Shown here piece by piece: positions 23,586 to 35,507 of a DNA stretch of 64,000 bases (positions within the stretch are counted from its first letter, which is position 1; every line of letters starts with the position of its first letter). Source of the stretch: Botryotinia globosa (lineage: Eukaryota > Ascomycota > Leotiomycetes > Helotiales > Sclerotiniaceae). The translations under genes and the position numbers were made by a program. The DNA is taken from positions 1,116,001 through 1,180,000 of the forward strand of contig RCSZ01000001.1 of the NCBI GenBank assembly GCA_014898425.1. The letters are read 5' to 3'. The notes under the pieces are model-generated. The model did not search any database, was not told the DNA's origin, and saw nothing but the letters and a program-made list of their open reading frames with translations.

Positions 23586-24731
23586 TTCTATATTATGCGC
23601 GTTGTTATCTTTTAGATAGAGCTCTTTTGAGAAGCAAAGCGTAGATCGTAATTATTATTCGTCATAAAACAACTGGCACAGGTGAAAGTTGTGGAAGATA
23701 TAATCGCGCCTGCGACTCTGAGGATAGAGGTAGAAGGAGTAGAACGGAGTACCGCCTGTTGGAATTCTCTTTGGGGGAAAAGCAAAAAAGAAAGCCGATA
23801 AAGGCAAATTTAGCAATCAAATTAGTTAATTAGAGAATCTTCATTGAAGAATTGGACAGTATTTATGCTAGAAGCAGTAATTTGCTGTTGTGGAGCAGTG
23901 GTGGTGATGTTTTTGAAGATGATAGAAGATAGAAACCTAGGGCTTTGTGGGATCCGAGGCCGAACAGTCGCAAACCTTTGGCAAGCAAGAAAGGTGGGTC
24001 CACTCAAAATACAGAAATAATATCAAATATTTCTTTCAGACGAGTATCTGGGCGGTGAATGACTTCGAGTGAGTACTATTGTGATCAGGTGGGAATGGAA
24101 AGGGAGTGAATTCTGGGAATTGTGATTGTGCAAGGAATGGGGAGGCTAACTTTAGTCCATCACAATGGCAGCAAGTGGGCCAAGAGACAGCAAGCAGGGT
24201 ATGGAAAGAAAGTGAACCTCGCTGTTGTTGTTGTTGTTGTTGTTGTTGTTCTTGTTGATGACGATGCCGACTGAAACTAGTCAATCAGGAGGACCTGTTG
24301 TTAGATCAACTTCGGATCCAACAACTTCGGATATTGCCGGTTGCTATCACTAATCATTCTGTTTGAAATCTTGATCCCAAGCTTCATTTTGTCAATCGTT
24401 TCCCTCAATGTAATCGCTATTTCTCAGAGACTTTGAAAAGAAAGATACATATTGTTCATTGCTGTCATTCCACCCTTTATTTACCTTTTGAAGAAGTTTA
24501 TACTTATTTGCCTCTCAACCTGTAACAGTGAGGCTATCTGATAAGGTCAGTTTAACTCAACTTGAAGGGCAAGACTGTAAAGCACAAGTATTATTCAAAT
24601 AATACGAGTGGAATGGCTAATATATGCCAGTTTCTTCCTTATGTACAATATAATACAAAACGCACCAGACTGCAGAAGTGAAGTCTATATCAAGGTTTAA
24701 CAACAATACTCAATCCAAACAACCATACCTT
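23586..24731. other. Intergenic 1.1 kb
   Basis: It contains the promoter of the gene ending at 23585 and a (GTT)n microsatellite of about nine units at 24222-24250. The small Gln-rich frame across the microsatellite is not credible as a gene. Confidence 0.5.
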
Positions 24732-27283
24732 CTACACATTTGGTGATAACAAATCATACTTGACACATCTTTCAACCTACATTGGATTGTCAGCATTTGA
24801 ACATCTATCGCTAATTTTCAGTGCTAGATTAAAGGGGCTCGGGCTTGGGCTCGGCATGCCAAGACATACAAATGAAATCTTCAGGTGGATAGGGGGAAGT
24901 GGAAAAGAAATCCAATGTCATGGGGCAAGGTGTGTGCAATTCTTTCCAAGAACAGCCGAAATGATGTTGCGCTACAAACCAGTTTGTTCCAGAAGGCATA
25001 GACTAGCCAAGCTAAACTGGCACGTTGACAAATTGCCACCAGCCCACCACCAGACACAAAGAACATCATTGTTGCTGCCAAACATTTGACCAGAATAGAA
25101 GGTAACAATAATACTTAGGATTGTAGTGCAGGAGTGGCGATGAAGAATGCAACAGCAGATAAAGAGATGGAAGTAAAAAAAGGGCGGAACATACATCTTC
25201 AATGGAAGCCTGCAAGAACTTTCTAGCTTCCAAACCTGCCCATACCTTCAGCATGGAGAAATCACCTTGGCGTAGCATTCCACCTCCACTCTGTGCTCCC
25301 AATTCTCGTAGAATAGGGAGTGCAGAGGAGAGCAAGTCGATATCAGGGTTGAGACTTCTGCCAATACCCTCTAGCAACAAAATGCTGATGACCACATTGA
25401 CAAAATCTCCCTCCATCCTAACATGATGAGTTCGGACCATAGAGAGAACCTCGTTTAGTATGTCCCCTATCTTCATGTTGCCAAGTGCTAACGTGCGACT
25501 CTTGACTCCGAGGACAAGATGTTGCATTTTCAATGAATAAATCTCTTCGTCAATGACTGCATCAGGCTGGCGACATCTTTGACACATCAAATGACCTGCT
25601 TTATAACCATCGAACTCGGCCACAGCTTTGAAAAGATCAAGAAAGTTTCTTCGATTGGTTGCATTTAGTTCTGTGACTAGGCCTGTGTCAATGAAGATCA
25701 ATTGGGGCCTGAAGCCTTCTTTATCAATTTTTGAAAGTTCTGCTTGCCATGCTTGGGGATCCTTTCTATGGCGATATGGCTGAAGTCTTGCCAATACCTG
25801 TTCAGTGACATCTGGCTGGGACTGAGGATCTTCATCTTTATGTTTACTGAAAGGTAGGTTGGGCTTCTCAGATTGGTAAAAGCGGACCATAATATTACCT
25901 GGATGAAGGTCTGCATGAATGAAATTGTCAATTAGCAACATGCGTAAGAATGCATCAAGCCCTTCGTCTGCAATATCTTGTTGGAACACGCCGCCACCAT
26001 TTTCCATGAAGTCAGATAACGGTATACCCTGTGCAAATTCCTCCACCAGTACTTGTCTTGTGGTGAATTGAGTATATGGAAATGGAAACCATGCTGTTGT
26101 CCTTGGTTTGAAATTCTTCCTGAAGATTGACAGATTTGCAGCTTCAATTCTAAGATCAAGTTGCAATCTCATCATTTGTCCAAATTGTTCGACTTCATCC
26201 GGAAATGACAGCCATTCAAATGTGGGAATCAAATTTATTACTGAAGCAAATACCCACATGATCCGTAGATCTCGTCTAACAACTCTTTCTACCCCTGGAT
26301 GAAGAACTTTAATTGCAACATAACTTGACGGAACTCTTTGTGGTGTGCTTTTAATAAGCGTGTCGACATTTTTACGCACATTTCTTCGTATGTTTGTGGG
26401 CTCTTGTAGATCTGGATCTCCTGGTGTTGCCAAATCGGGTTTCAGCTTGGCCTTGTAAACTTGCGCTATAGCTCCCACCCCCAAAGGCTGTTCCTGAAAC
26501 TCCTCAAAGATATCGTCAAAGGGTCGCCCATCAAACGCTCTACTTATAATCCTTTTGGTGGCATGTAACGAGTGCGCGGGTGCATTGGAATGGAGTTGTG
26601 ACATGATCTCGCACATTTGCGAAGGGAAGATATCTGATCTAGAGGCAGCCCATTGCCCAAGCTAGAAAGTCAGCACAGCAAGGCATAACAAGAATTAGAT
26701 GCCGCACCTTAATAAACGCAGGCCCAGCTCGTTCCATAGCCTTAACTAAGAACCTGTACCACCATAGAGTACCTATCCGCTCATTGTCTCGCGCTATATC
26801 CCTAGGCCCAAAGTATGCAGCGGGTATGGTAACAAGAACTGGAACGAATATAACCACAAGGTGTAGGAAGCGTATGCTTGTGCAAAGGGGTTCCCATAAA
26901 TAGGCGTCTAGAAAATAGATTATACTATCTCTTACTCGTTGAAGCCCACGAACATCATCGCCCACTTTCTTGCTAATTTCCTCCCTCGATGCCTCTAGCA
27001 TTCGACCTTCTGCAGTCATCTCGGTCCCGCCATTATCTTTTTCTGATAGTCGAACAAATACCGTAGGGCTCAAGCCTGCTGCGGCGGCGAGGATCAGCCC
27101 TTTAGTCTGCGGGGGCGATTTGAATTGCCAACTTCCTCGTCTTCTCCAACCCCCTTCTCCTCCCCCTCCACCGGCATTTCTATATGATTGTCTTGTTGCT
27201 GATTGAATGTTCCTACATTGGATCGAGGTTCGTATTCTGGGAAGGGTCTGACGAAGACATTGTCGACCGGTGGCCAAAAACAT
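24732..27283 (-). CDS. CQD1: Mitochondrial UbiB/ABC1-family atypical kinase, CQD1/ADCK2-like
   Basis: Three exons, 27283-26708, 26661-25195 and 24776-24732 (695 aa), all phase 0. The Arg-rich N-terminus fits mitochondrial import, and a hydrophobic segment (about 120-150) fits an inner-membrane anchor. Family landmarks are the KxGQ-type motif KLGQWAASRSD across exon junction 1, the Ala-rich loop PLGVGAIAQVYKAKL, the nucleotide lysine in VAIKVLHPG, the catalytic HADLHPGNIMV, and the metal-binding IFIDTGLV in place of DFG. Yeast Cqd1 controls coenzyme Q distribution out of mitochondria; ADCK2 is the human relative. The last exon is only 15 codons (VERCVKYDLLSPNV plus stop) and lies beyond a 418 bp intron; its sequence is the C-terminus I expect for fungal members, which is why I chose it over read-through to the stop at 25066. 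Confidence 0.9.
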
Positions 27284-27983
27284 CCTTATCTTCCTTCGTG
27301 TGAAGACTGGTTTGTTCCCGTAATTGAGTACTATCGAGGCTCCATAGATATCTTGTTGTTAGTGGATTTGGTTATAATACAACCCCAACGTTGTTAACCC
27401 CCCTTCACGGAAGCATTAGATGCGCCAGTGAAGTATTGATTCAGTGACGTCAGGAATCAATTATAACATTCCTTCATATGAACAGCATCAAAAATGTAAT
27501 TCAAGTTCAAATGGTAAAACATGTCATAAAACATTTTAAAAAAGAAATGGGATTTGAAATATATAATTACATCTAATTACCCAGGTAAGATCTTACATTA
27601 TCATTCAATTTAGTAAAATGTCAACAACCTGATTCCTTTCCTTCTCCGCGCGTTTGTTTCCATGTGATAAATTAATTATGCTCTTTACTCACGGGGACCC
27701 ATATAATTTTTCGTGAACGGCGGCGGAAGCAGCGGTTCATCGCCGGTTTGGGTAAAAAAAAAGCCTTGAGCGGCGGAATTTTAACCGAATCTCCTCTTTC
27801 CTCCTCTTTCCTCCTCTTTTTCTCTTTTCTTCGAATCACAGTGAAGCTAATTCCAATAAAGATACCTACATTCATTTACTTCTTCAGTGTTTAAGAGGAC
27901 ATCAATTATCTCCCATTTATCTCCTTCATATTAAACCCTAAAAAAAATACACAAACTAGTTCATTCTAAGTCTCACAAACAAT
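27284..27983. promoter_or_regulatory. Divergent promoter region, CQD1 / heme lyase
   Basis: About 700 bp separate two divergent mitochondrial-protein genes. The region is AT-rich in the middle and carries three copies of a 10-bp pyrimidine unit (CTCCTCTTTC) at 27791-27820 just upstream of the plus-strand gene, typical of a fungal CT-rich core promoter. Specific factors are not assigned. Confidence 0.5.
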
Positions 27984-29059
27984 ATGGGATGGTTCTGGGC
28001 TGATTCTCCTGCAACCACTGCTGCGACGTCGGGTATGAGAAATGTTCCTCACGCTTTGCCCAAGGATAGCAATGCCACCCCGCCTGTGAGTAGATAAATC
28101 TCTGTTCTTGCTCAGTCATTTTGTGATTCTGATTTCCGCTCTCTAGCCATCATGTCCGATGCACAAACCCAGCGCAGATGTTCTGAAGCCTGCGGCAAAA
28201 CCTCCAGCATCATCACCCGAGTCCGCCTGCCCATACACGCCCGACAACGCCTCTCAAGAATCTAAAGCGACGTCTAAATACTCCAAATACAACCCTTTAA
28301 ACTACATGTTCCCGGACTTATCCCAAGAGAGAGCAAAGGATCAGACTATTGTATTGCCAACCGAAAGGGAGCCATCTACAATACCTAAAGGCACTGGGGA
28401 TGGTAACTGGGAGTATCCTTCGCCACAACAAATGTACAATGCTCTTCTGCGCAAAGGATATACTGATACGGATGCGACTGCCGTTGAGAGTATGGTATCA
28501 GTTCACAATTTCTTGAACGAGGGTGCTTGGGCTGAAATTGTAGAATGGGAACGAAGATTTGGTAAAGGCTTGTTGAAGGGCTGGGAGAATTGCAGGAGAG
28601 GAGAAGAGGGCTCAAAGGCAGGAGCAGAGATCGGTGCAAATGAAGATGAAGTGCCCCAGCCCAAATTAGTTCGATTCATGGGCAGACCGAAGGAAATGAC
28701 ACCAAAGGCTGCGATGATTCAAGCCATGGGTTGGGCTTTTCCGGAAAAATATGGGTATGTAGTTTTGCGATTTGTTTCAATGCCTCAACTTGGCTAACCA
28801 TGATTATAGTACTGAGCCACCATTCGATCGACACGATTGGTTTGTTCAAAGAGAATATAATGGCCAGAAGAAGGAAGTTAGGTACATCATCGATTATTAT
28901 TCGGGAGGCGAAGAACCGACTGGAGAACCCATTTTCTATCTGGATGTTCGACCCGCCCTCACTCCGACGCAAGCTGTAGAGCGGATGATGCGATGGAGCG
29001 GTGACGTTTGGTATCGCGCATCAGGTGCTTCCGTCAGAGAGAACATCAAAAAGAATTAG
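27984..29059 (+). CDS. CYT2: Holocytochrome c-type synthase (cytochrome c/c1 heme lyase)
   Basis: Three exons, 27984-28085, 28147-28754 and 28810-29059 (319 aa), with introns of 61 and 55 bp and matching phases. The enzyme attaches heme to apocytochrome c or c1 in the mitochondrial intermembrane space. The N-terminus MGWFWADSP is the form usual for the c1-type lyase Cyt2. A CP heme-regulatory motif (SCPMHKP) spans the start of exon 2 and a second lies at SACPYTP. The catalytic core is clear: [45 protein letters not shown], and [10 protein letters not shown] with the conserved His, then IDYYSGG and DVRPALTP. The choice of c1 over c specificity is inference from the N-terminus only. Confidence 0.92.
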
Positions 29060-29449
29060 GAATTTGTCTATTTCTTGAGATATGAAATGGAGTTTTGCAA
29101 CGGTTTTTAAGCAATACGCTTCGGTTTGGGTAAGGAATTGGTATCTATGGTTATGATCTGGTTGGATCAGTGACTTGGGGTTATGCATGTGGAATGGTCC
29201 CTGGGTAGGAATTATAGTTTACGCCTCTCTTCTCTTGTAGTTATTGATACCTAAATAATGACATTTCTTATTCACGACGTCAGAGTTATTAAACTTTCGG
29301 GTATAGCTTATGGGCAGCTTATCACAGTGCGAGACTTCTAGAAGGTGGAGCCAGCCGAATCATGATAAGAGCTCCTTCAAATCCCCCACTATTCATTCGT
29401 ACATGATTATTCCCTCTTCCCAATCGTTCGAAAGACTAAAACAGCCAAT
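29060..29449. other. Intergenic 390 bp
   Basis: Heme lyase 3' UTR and HRI1 promoter. Nothing else is seen. Confidence 0.5.
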
Positions 29450-30311
29450 ATGGCGGAACCTTTTGTATCAATCAGGAAACATATAAAATGGGGAGCAAGT
29501 ATTTATAATATTCCTACAATCCTACCTCCGATAGGCTAACAACTATTGCAGGATAGAGCAGCAAAAGAAAATACAAAGTGCATCTCTTGAGCTGTTATCG
29601 ACAGCCCTGACTTGCTAACACACACTTAGCACTCTTGTCCTAACGTCTGCCGATAAACACTATGTAGATATACGAATTCTTGACCCATCCTATCCACTCC
29701 CAAACAGTACCACCGACCCTCAAGCAATATTGAGGCTGGAGTGGGGGTTCGCGGGAACTGCAATCAGCAGTCCCGCAGCATTCAGAGATGGTGATAAAAG
29801 CATCTTGATCAAGCCGGCACACACTCAGTGGATTCATGAAATAGATAACAAGATACGAAATCCTGGGCCGGATGATCATGATGAGGGTTACATGTATCCT
29901 GTGGAGGGCACAAACGAAGTTTTAGAAAAAGGTGCTATGGTGAATCCGGACACCGGGAAAGTGGAAGACTATGAAGAATTGTGGGAGGATCTCGAGGTTA
30001 AAATGATGGAAGGAGAGAAGAGTGATTATTTTATGAGTTGGGTGTTGAAGACGAAAGATGCTGGTGAAGTGAACGGAATGGTGATTAGAATTGGCGAGTG
30101 GGTACAGGGGGTCATGAGAAAGGGGGATGACTTCTCAGTTGTTAGGTGGAAATGGACCACCGAAGAGGGATGGAAAAGAGTGTTAGCGATTGGTGAAGAT
30201 TTCGGACTAGATAACAAGGTCTATGAGAAAGAGATATCTGTGGGTGACAGCATCAAGGTCGATAGCGGCGTGGAGTGGGAATTCAAAAGCTGTCACAAGC
30301 ACAGGAAGTAA
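29450..30311 (+). CDS. HRI1: HRI1 family protein
   Basis: Proposed exons are 29450-29498, 29559-29577 (a 19-nt microexon) and 29630-30311, giving 249 aa (yeast Hri1 is 244). The first exon encodes MAEPFVSIRKHIKWGA; the second and third join as AKENTNTLVLTSADKHYVDI. Landmarks shared with the family are LEWGFAGTAISS, a GxxxPxTGxVxDYEELWE block, MVIRIGEWVQGVM, and GVEWEFKSCH at the end. HRI1 is a small beta-barrel-type protein found with Hrr25 and Sec72 in yeast; its molecular function is unknown. The third exon is certain. The 29559 acceptor (GATAGAG) is the only one that keeps phase, but it is not a strong consensus, so the N-terminal junction is less sure. Confidence 0.85.
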
Positions 30312-30899
30312 GCAAGGGAGCTGGAGAGCCAAGTAGTCAATTTCGAACCTTTTTGATTAATATTATGATTCCCATGGAAGAATGGTATTTCATTTTGTCC
30401 CCTGGTTGTGGCCAATGAGCTACTACCTGGAATCTGCTCCGTGTTTGCATATTTACATTCCTGTTGAGGAATGTTAATATCTCCTCTCAGAATCTATAAG
30501 TATAGGTTTTAGCTTCAAACCAAACCATCGAAATTTACGGCAATACGTGTCTCTCGTTTCCATTGTATTCACTTCTGTCTGTCTTTTATTTATCTTGAAT
30601 TTGTAAGTAACTATGCCCTGGTTATCACGCAACAGCAGTTCCGTGAATTCCATTGGAGACATGATGGCGGTCCCATCAGCACCTGTTGCCCCGGCGAAGA
30701 TATCGCCATCGTCTTCAATGGGTGTCACTGTCATTCCTTCGATCATCGACCCTACATGTGGGACATCACCCGCTCAATATCGTCATTCAACAATGGAAGT
30801 CCTCTGGCGTTCCATGCAAATACTTTCTCGCAATTTGTACTGTATCCCTCAGATGATGGGATCTTTCACTTTTAATGTGGCCCAAACAATCCCTAAGAG
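30312..30899 (+). other. Unresolved stretch upstream of the hydrolase-like locus
   Basis: HRI1 3' UTR, then about 300 bp that are open in two plus frames and one minus frame (30613 onward). None of the translations is recognisable and I cannot choose between them. It may hold the 5' exon(s) of the hydrolase-like locus that follows. Confidence 0.3.
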
Positions 30900-32430
30900 C
30901 TCAGGGAGGAATATGTATGAAATGGGCATTCATTGTATGTTATGTATCATGGAGTGTTGGGCAATGCTTCTGGTCATACCGGCATTCTTGACGATGCCTG
31001 GAGCGATGTTCATGATGTGTTGTGCGGCTATGTGGGGGGCTATGATGGGGATGTCATGGCTATTAAGAGGGAACGAGAGAATTTGCGAGAGTATAATGCC
31101 TGTTGGAGACTTTGGGGACGAGAAATGGATTTTTATTAATGGTAGTTGTACGAGGTAGGCAGATCACCCTCTAGAAATAAGTATTTGTGCACATCGCTCA
31201 TATTGGAACAGCTACACTCAAATGATGCATCATCTCACTCGACTGAGTATCATTTTCCACCGCCGCATGACCGGAATCCACAATCGCACCTTGGGGCTCC
31301 CTCTTGACCTTCTCCTCCACTTCCTTTCGATTACCATGCCCATCCACCGCACGCTGTACTCGCAACTTCGCGAAACACTATTGACACCCAGCATCCAAAA
31401 AGTCGTCATTCTATCACATTCAACCGGCTCCAAGATCGTCTCTGATATCCTCGATCAGCTACATGCCGATCTTCCAGCTAGTTTAATGGCAAAATTGGAA
31501 ATCTATACTTTCGGGGCTGCAGGTGGCTCTTTCTCGAATCCGCTGGTCAATTCGCTATGTATGGAACTTGGCGCTCTTGGAGAGAACGAAAATAGCAATA
31601 TGAAAGCTTCTTACGAACGTGTAATACCAGTGAGTGTCTTCATATCATTCTATTCAAATGCCTATCTAATCGTGGGAATAGCACATTGAACACTACCTTC
31701 CTCTTACATCCTCGCCGCTATCTACTATGTCGATTTTGCATCCGGTCTTACATACTCTAGATTCTCGATTCTGCGGCAGAATGTTCATCTTGAATGGGTT
31801 TCACCCAGTCTTGTTCGAGCAATACTTGGATATGATGTTCACTTGGCGGAAATCCGTCAATTTGGTTGATGGGTCTGAAACTCGAGGATTCTGGGACGAG
31901 ATGGTCCGAGTTGATGGAGAGACAGCTGAAAAGAGAGAATTTACCGCGGGCGCAAGAGGCGCTGCTGGAATGGGAAAGGGTGAGAGGAGATGGAGTGGGA
32001 TGATGCAGATGGAGAAGGAGGGAAAGAGAAGACCGGGGGGTTGGAGCTGGTCGAAGATGGGGATGGATGGAGTGGGAATGGCGAGGAGGGAGGCGAAGGC
32101 TTTGGAGGGAAAGAGAATGAGAGAGGTGGGGAGGTTGGGTGGTTACGAAGGCGGTGAAAGACTAAGTGTAGGGTGGTTTGAGGGAAAAGGAATGATGGGG
32201 TTAGAGAAGAGGATGGCGAATGGCGGCCAGTGAAATTGATGGTGAGTGATAGTCTACGGGCTTTGGACGGAATTGAGAGCGATCTTGAGGGCTGGGATGA
32301 AGTGGCAGTTGATGGTTCTGGGGATTCTCGCAAGTTTAGGGTAGATATCAATGGAGGCAGCTCGGTTTTGGAGCACAACGAAGAACCCGACGTCGATTTG
32401 GATATGTTAGTAGCGGTTTGGTTTTGACAA
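30900..32430 (+). pseudogene. Alpha/beta-hydrolase (lipase-like) locus in several frames, probably disrupted
   Basis: Coding-like segments follow one another in different frames. (a) 30939-31136 encodes GVLGNASGHTGILDDAWSDV then WRLWGREMDF. (b) About 31250-31629 encodes VVILSHSTGSKIVSDIL, a nucleophile-elbow motif (consensus GxSxG, first Gly replaced by Ser), and KLEIYTFGAAGG, ending at a good GTGAGT donor. (c) 31682-32233, after a TAG acceptor, starts HIEHY and includes RFCGRMFILNGFHPVLFEQY. (d) 32182-32427 is open in another frame. Junction b/c is clean and gives RVIP-HIEHY, which fits fungal alpha/beta-hydrolase-like proteins. Junctions a/b and c/d cannot be joined with normal signals. Either exons are missed or the gene is decaying. 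Low-complexity Gly/Glu/Arg sequence fills the end of (c). Marking it a pseudogene is provisional. Confidence 0.45.
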
Positions 32431-32731
32431 GGTCTGTTCTTACTTATAACTTTTAATACTACGGAAATATGTATTTGAACTTTTGTTTTCTAATGGCACT
32501 ATATTGAACCTAGCCCGCTCGGACTTTCAACCTGAAATTATGAGGCCTCATGCAGTGCCAATTCCGGATCACGATGTAGCTGACATTAAAAATGATTCAA
32601 TGTGAGGATGTGGAATTTCAACGCCTTTACCCAACATACATTGAAGAACCAAAAATTACAAAAGTCACCAAGATAATACTTTAAAGCAAGAGTGACGACA
32701 GACAGGAAACAAGGAGCATCTTAGGACTTGA
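32431..32731. other. Intergenic 300 bp, convergent
   Basis: 3' regions of the hydrolase-like locus and the minus-strand gene; nothing seen. Confidence 0.5.
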
Positions 32732-33973
32732 TCAAGCAACCATGCCAGCAGTGCGCTTGGATTTGGACGGGTATCTCGGTCCCTTTACGATGATGTTAAC
32801 TATCGTTTCCTTGTCGTCGTCAGATGATGATGCTGGATGCTTTCGACCAGACCCATAACGCACATTAATATCATGATACCCTACATTTAGATGAAAGCTG
32901 TCTTTTGATCTGGACAGGGAGCTTGGACCGGAAGGTCTGGGGGTCAATGATGCGATCGATGAACGCCTGCCCGAGTTCGACGAACTCATATCGGAACGCC
33001 GAGAAGCAGATTCTGGGTCAACACCAGGATCTGACTTTGCGGAATATAAAGGTACCACTCTCGGTGTTATCGAATGAGACCTTTTGCTAGGTACTGCTTT
33101 GACTTCACTGTTTCCGTCTGTAGATTTCATAATTTGAACGCCATTGTGGTGATCGCGCTCGAGATTCGGGTTTGAACGACTACTTCTATCGGTACGTGGA
33201 CCGGCTTGGCTATTGTGCCCTTCGGAATGTGCACTAAGGTTCTCTTGAGTCAGTTGCATTAAAGGATGCTCTTGTTCGACTGGAACTTGAGGGGTGTTCT
33301 GCTCTCTAGATTTGTGTGATTTGGGCGCTGCAGACGGAGTCTTTTCTTGTTTCACAGGAGGTATTTCGTTACATTCCGTGTAGAAACTACGATTACTCCG
33401 CGAACTCCTGAACGAACCTGCACTCCTAGTCCTTTTCCTCTTATTGAAATTAGAAGGTTGTTTATGTGTAGCCCGCCGTTGAGGCTGCTGCTTCGGTTTA
33501 AAGCAGTGTGCATCGATAAGTTCATGAGTAACATGATCGATGTACGTTGTATGATCTTTTCTCATCTCCTCAGATACACGGAGGTCTTCAAAGGTCTTTC
33601 TAAAATAAATAATCTGGCGTCTCTTAACGGTCCCAACTTCTCTGGAAACTACAAGTTCATTCTTGTCGAGCATATCCAGTACACTGTCTTCTTCGGTAGA
33701 TAGTGCCATTTTCTGACGATCACAAAGTACGCCTGATAATAACAGTATACCGCGATCGCTGATAAGAATGTGTTGCCCACGGCATTTTACGCTTTGAGTA
33801 GCCTCAATCGCCGTGCTATCTCCAGACCTTTTAGATTCAGACACACGACTTTTTAGATTTGGAATTTCGATATACCATGCGACTAACACGAAGCCAGGAA
33901 CAAGAGGGTATATTATAGTGTAAACTCTGTATTTCTCTTCGGAACTGAAAGTGTCTAGAGGAAGTGAAGACAT
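32732..33973 (-). CDS. Hypothetical protein, 413 aa
   Basis: Single exon from an ATG at 33973. Residues about 16-36 are hydrophobic (VYTIIYPLVPGFVLVAWYI), possibly a membrane segment or a buried strand. The middle third is ordered and charged (VLDMLDKNELVVSREVGTVK, IYFRKTFEDLRVSEEM). From about residue 165 the protein is Ser/Arg/Lys-rich and disordered, ending with a basic tail. No domain is recognised and no function is proposed. Its length, codon use and intact frame argue that it is real. Confidence 0.65.
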   Translation of the reverse strand: MSSLPLDTFSSEEKYRVYTIIYPLVPGFVLVAWYIEIPNLKSRVSESKRSGDSTAIEATQSVKCRGQHILISDRGILLLSGVLCDRQKMALSTEEDSVLDMLDKNELVVSREVGTVKRRQIIYFRKTFEDLRVSEEMRKDHTTYIDHVTHELIDAHCFKPKQQPQRRATHKQPSNFNKRKRTRSAGSFRSSRSNRSFYTECNEIPPVKQEKTPSAAPKSHKSREQNTPQVPVEQEHPLMQLTQENLSAHSEGHNSQAGPRTDRSSRSNPNLERDHHNGVQIMKSTDGNSEVKAVPSKRSHSITPRVVPLYSAKSDPGVDPESASRRSDMSSSNSGRRSSIASLTPRPSGPSSLSRSKDSFHLNVGYHDINVRYGSGRKHPASSSDDDKETIVNIIVKGPRYPSKSKRTAGMVA

Positions 33974-35507
33974 GGTCTAAGAGTGTGCTATCTGGACTGC
34001 AAGTTAGCTAGCTACCTTTGTCTTGAATATATTCTACAACATACATTATGAGATATTAGATATCCTTGTCAAATGATTATCTGTCGCTACGAAGAAAGAT
34101 TTAGGTAACGGATTTTCCTGTAGACTAACTGACCATAACATCTATATTTAATGGGCCATGTCTTTTGGTGCCCTTGTTACTGTTGGCGTACGCGACCCAA
34201 GTCCCAAGAGAATCAAATCATGGACAACGTATTCAGCGATTTAATTACCATGAAGCATATAGCGGGCCGGCTGACCAGGTCTTTTACTTTCTATCTTCTC
34301 TTTGTGTTTTGTGGATATCGAATTTGTTGGTGTGTTCATGTTCATTTGCCAGAGGCTCTAAGATCGGAAAGCCAGGAACTCCGACGAGTAATTGGTTGAC
34401 CCAAATCGGTTGGAAAGTCTCAGATAAGGTGTTCCTTCAGGAATACAATCCTCTTTATTAGTTTGAGGATTGGGCAAGACATTATTTGGCTGATATAGTA
34501 GTGTGAGCGTGGCAGCGTGCCGATGGCCCCCCAAGGAGTGGACCTATGAGCATTGCTCCATCAAAGTAATGGTTTTCCTTCCAGCCTTTTCACAAGTTAT
34601 TCCTCAACCTCCAGTCTGAAAATTTTCAGAATAGCGAACTGATGTTCGAATTATTTTCAGGATCTACATTTAAATGTATTTCTTGAGCTTTACGAGTGGT
34701 TTTGTTCCTTATGGGCGTGCACGTCGCTCGAATATCGCGCCTTTTGCATCGATAAATTTTCACGAAGGGTAATCCAAATTCAAGTATCACACAATGTTAT
34801 CAGGTCCTTCCTTTTTAACAATCACTGTACTGAGTAAAATATTCGAACTGTCGTTCTACTAAAAGCTCATGTCTTCCAGTGAAAACGCACCACAGAATCT
34901 TTATACGCCTATGCACGACGTGTGGTCAAAAACGAAAAGCTTTACGGACATAGCAAGTGTACTTCCGACCTTGTAAACTAAAATATATAAAAGGTGAGGA
35001 ACTGCAGCAGATTGCATTGTTCTCGAGGAGCCAGCAATTTGGCCTGCGTAGGATTGCATCGCGATGACATTTGCGTATTGAGATAAGCGCCGACCACTAG
35101 GCCTACGATACCTACAGGGCTGAATAACGAAGACCATTAAACTGTACGCAGCTAGGCCAGCCGAGTATTGCGGGGGCTGTTGTTGATATTATTTAAAGAC
35201 TTGTACAAATCTTTTTATAATATTGAGGGAAGGACTATCCCTGTGAGTTGAGCCCAATAATCACTCGTGGAGCAGCGATCAGAGAACCACCATATTTGCA
35301 AACTAAATTTTAAATTATTCTTAGATCAATTGATACAGCATCTACTCGAACATGGGATTCAGGAGTATGAAACATCGCTCGTAAGCTTACTACTTGCTAC
35401 ATACAATCACACGGAAGTTCCGCTAATCATTGGTCATTTCATCAAGGGAATCTAGTGAAAGGAGAAAAGATAAAAACGGAGAATATAGTGTATACGCCAG
35501 CGAGTGT
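33974..35507. other. Intergenic 1.5 kb between divergent hypothetical genes
   Basis: It contains short open frames (for example 34165-34461 plus and 34901-35137 minus) without splice context or recognisable products. It is mildly AT-rich. It holds the promoters of both flanking genes. Confidence 0.45.

Noticed and set aside
34165..34461. 98-codon plus-strand open frame in the large intergenic region
   Set aside because: No recognisable product, no codon bias that convinced me, and an overlapping alternative frame is equally open.
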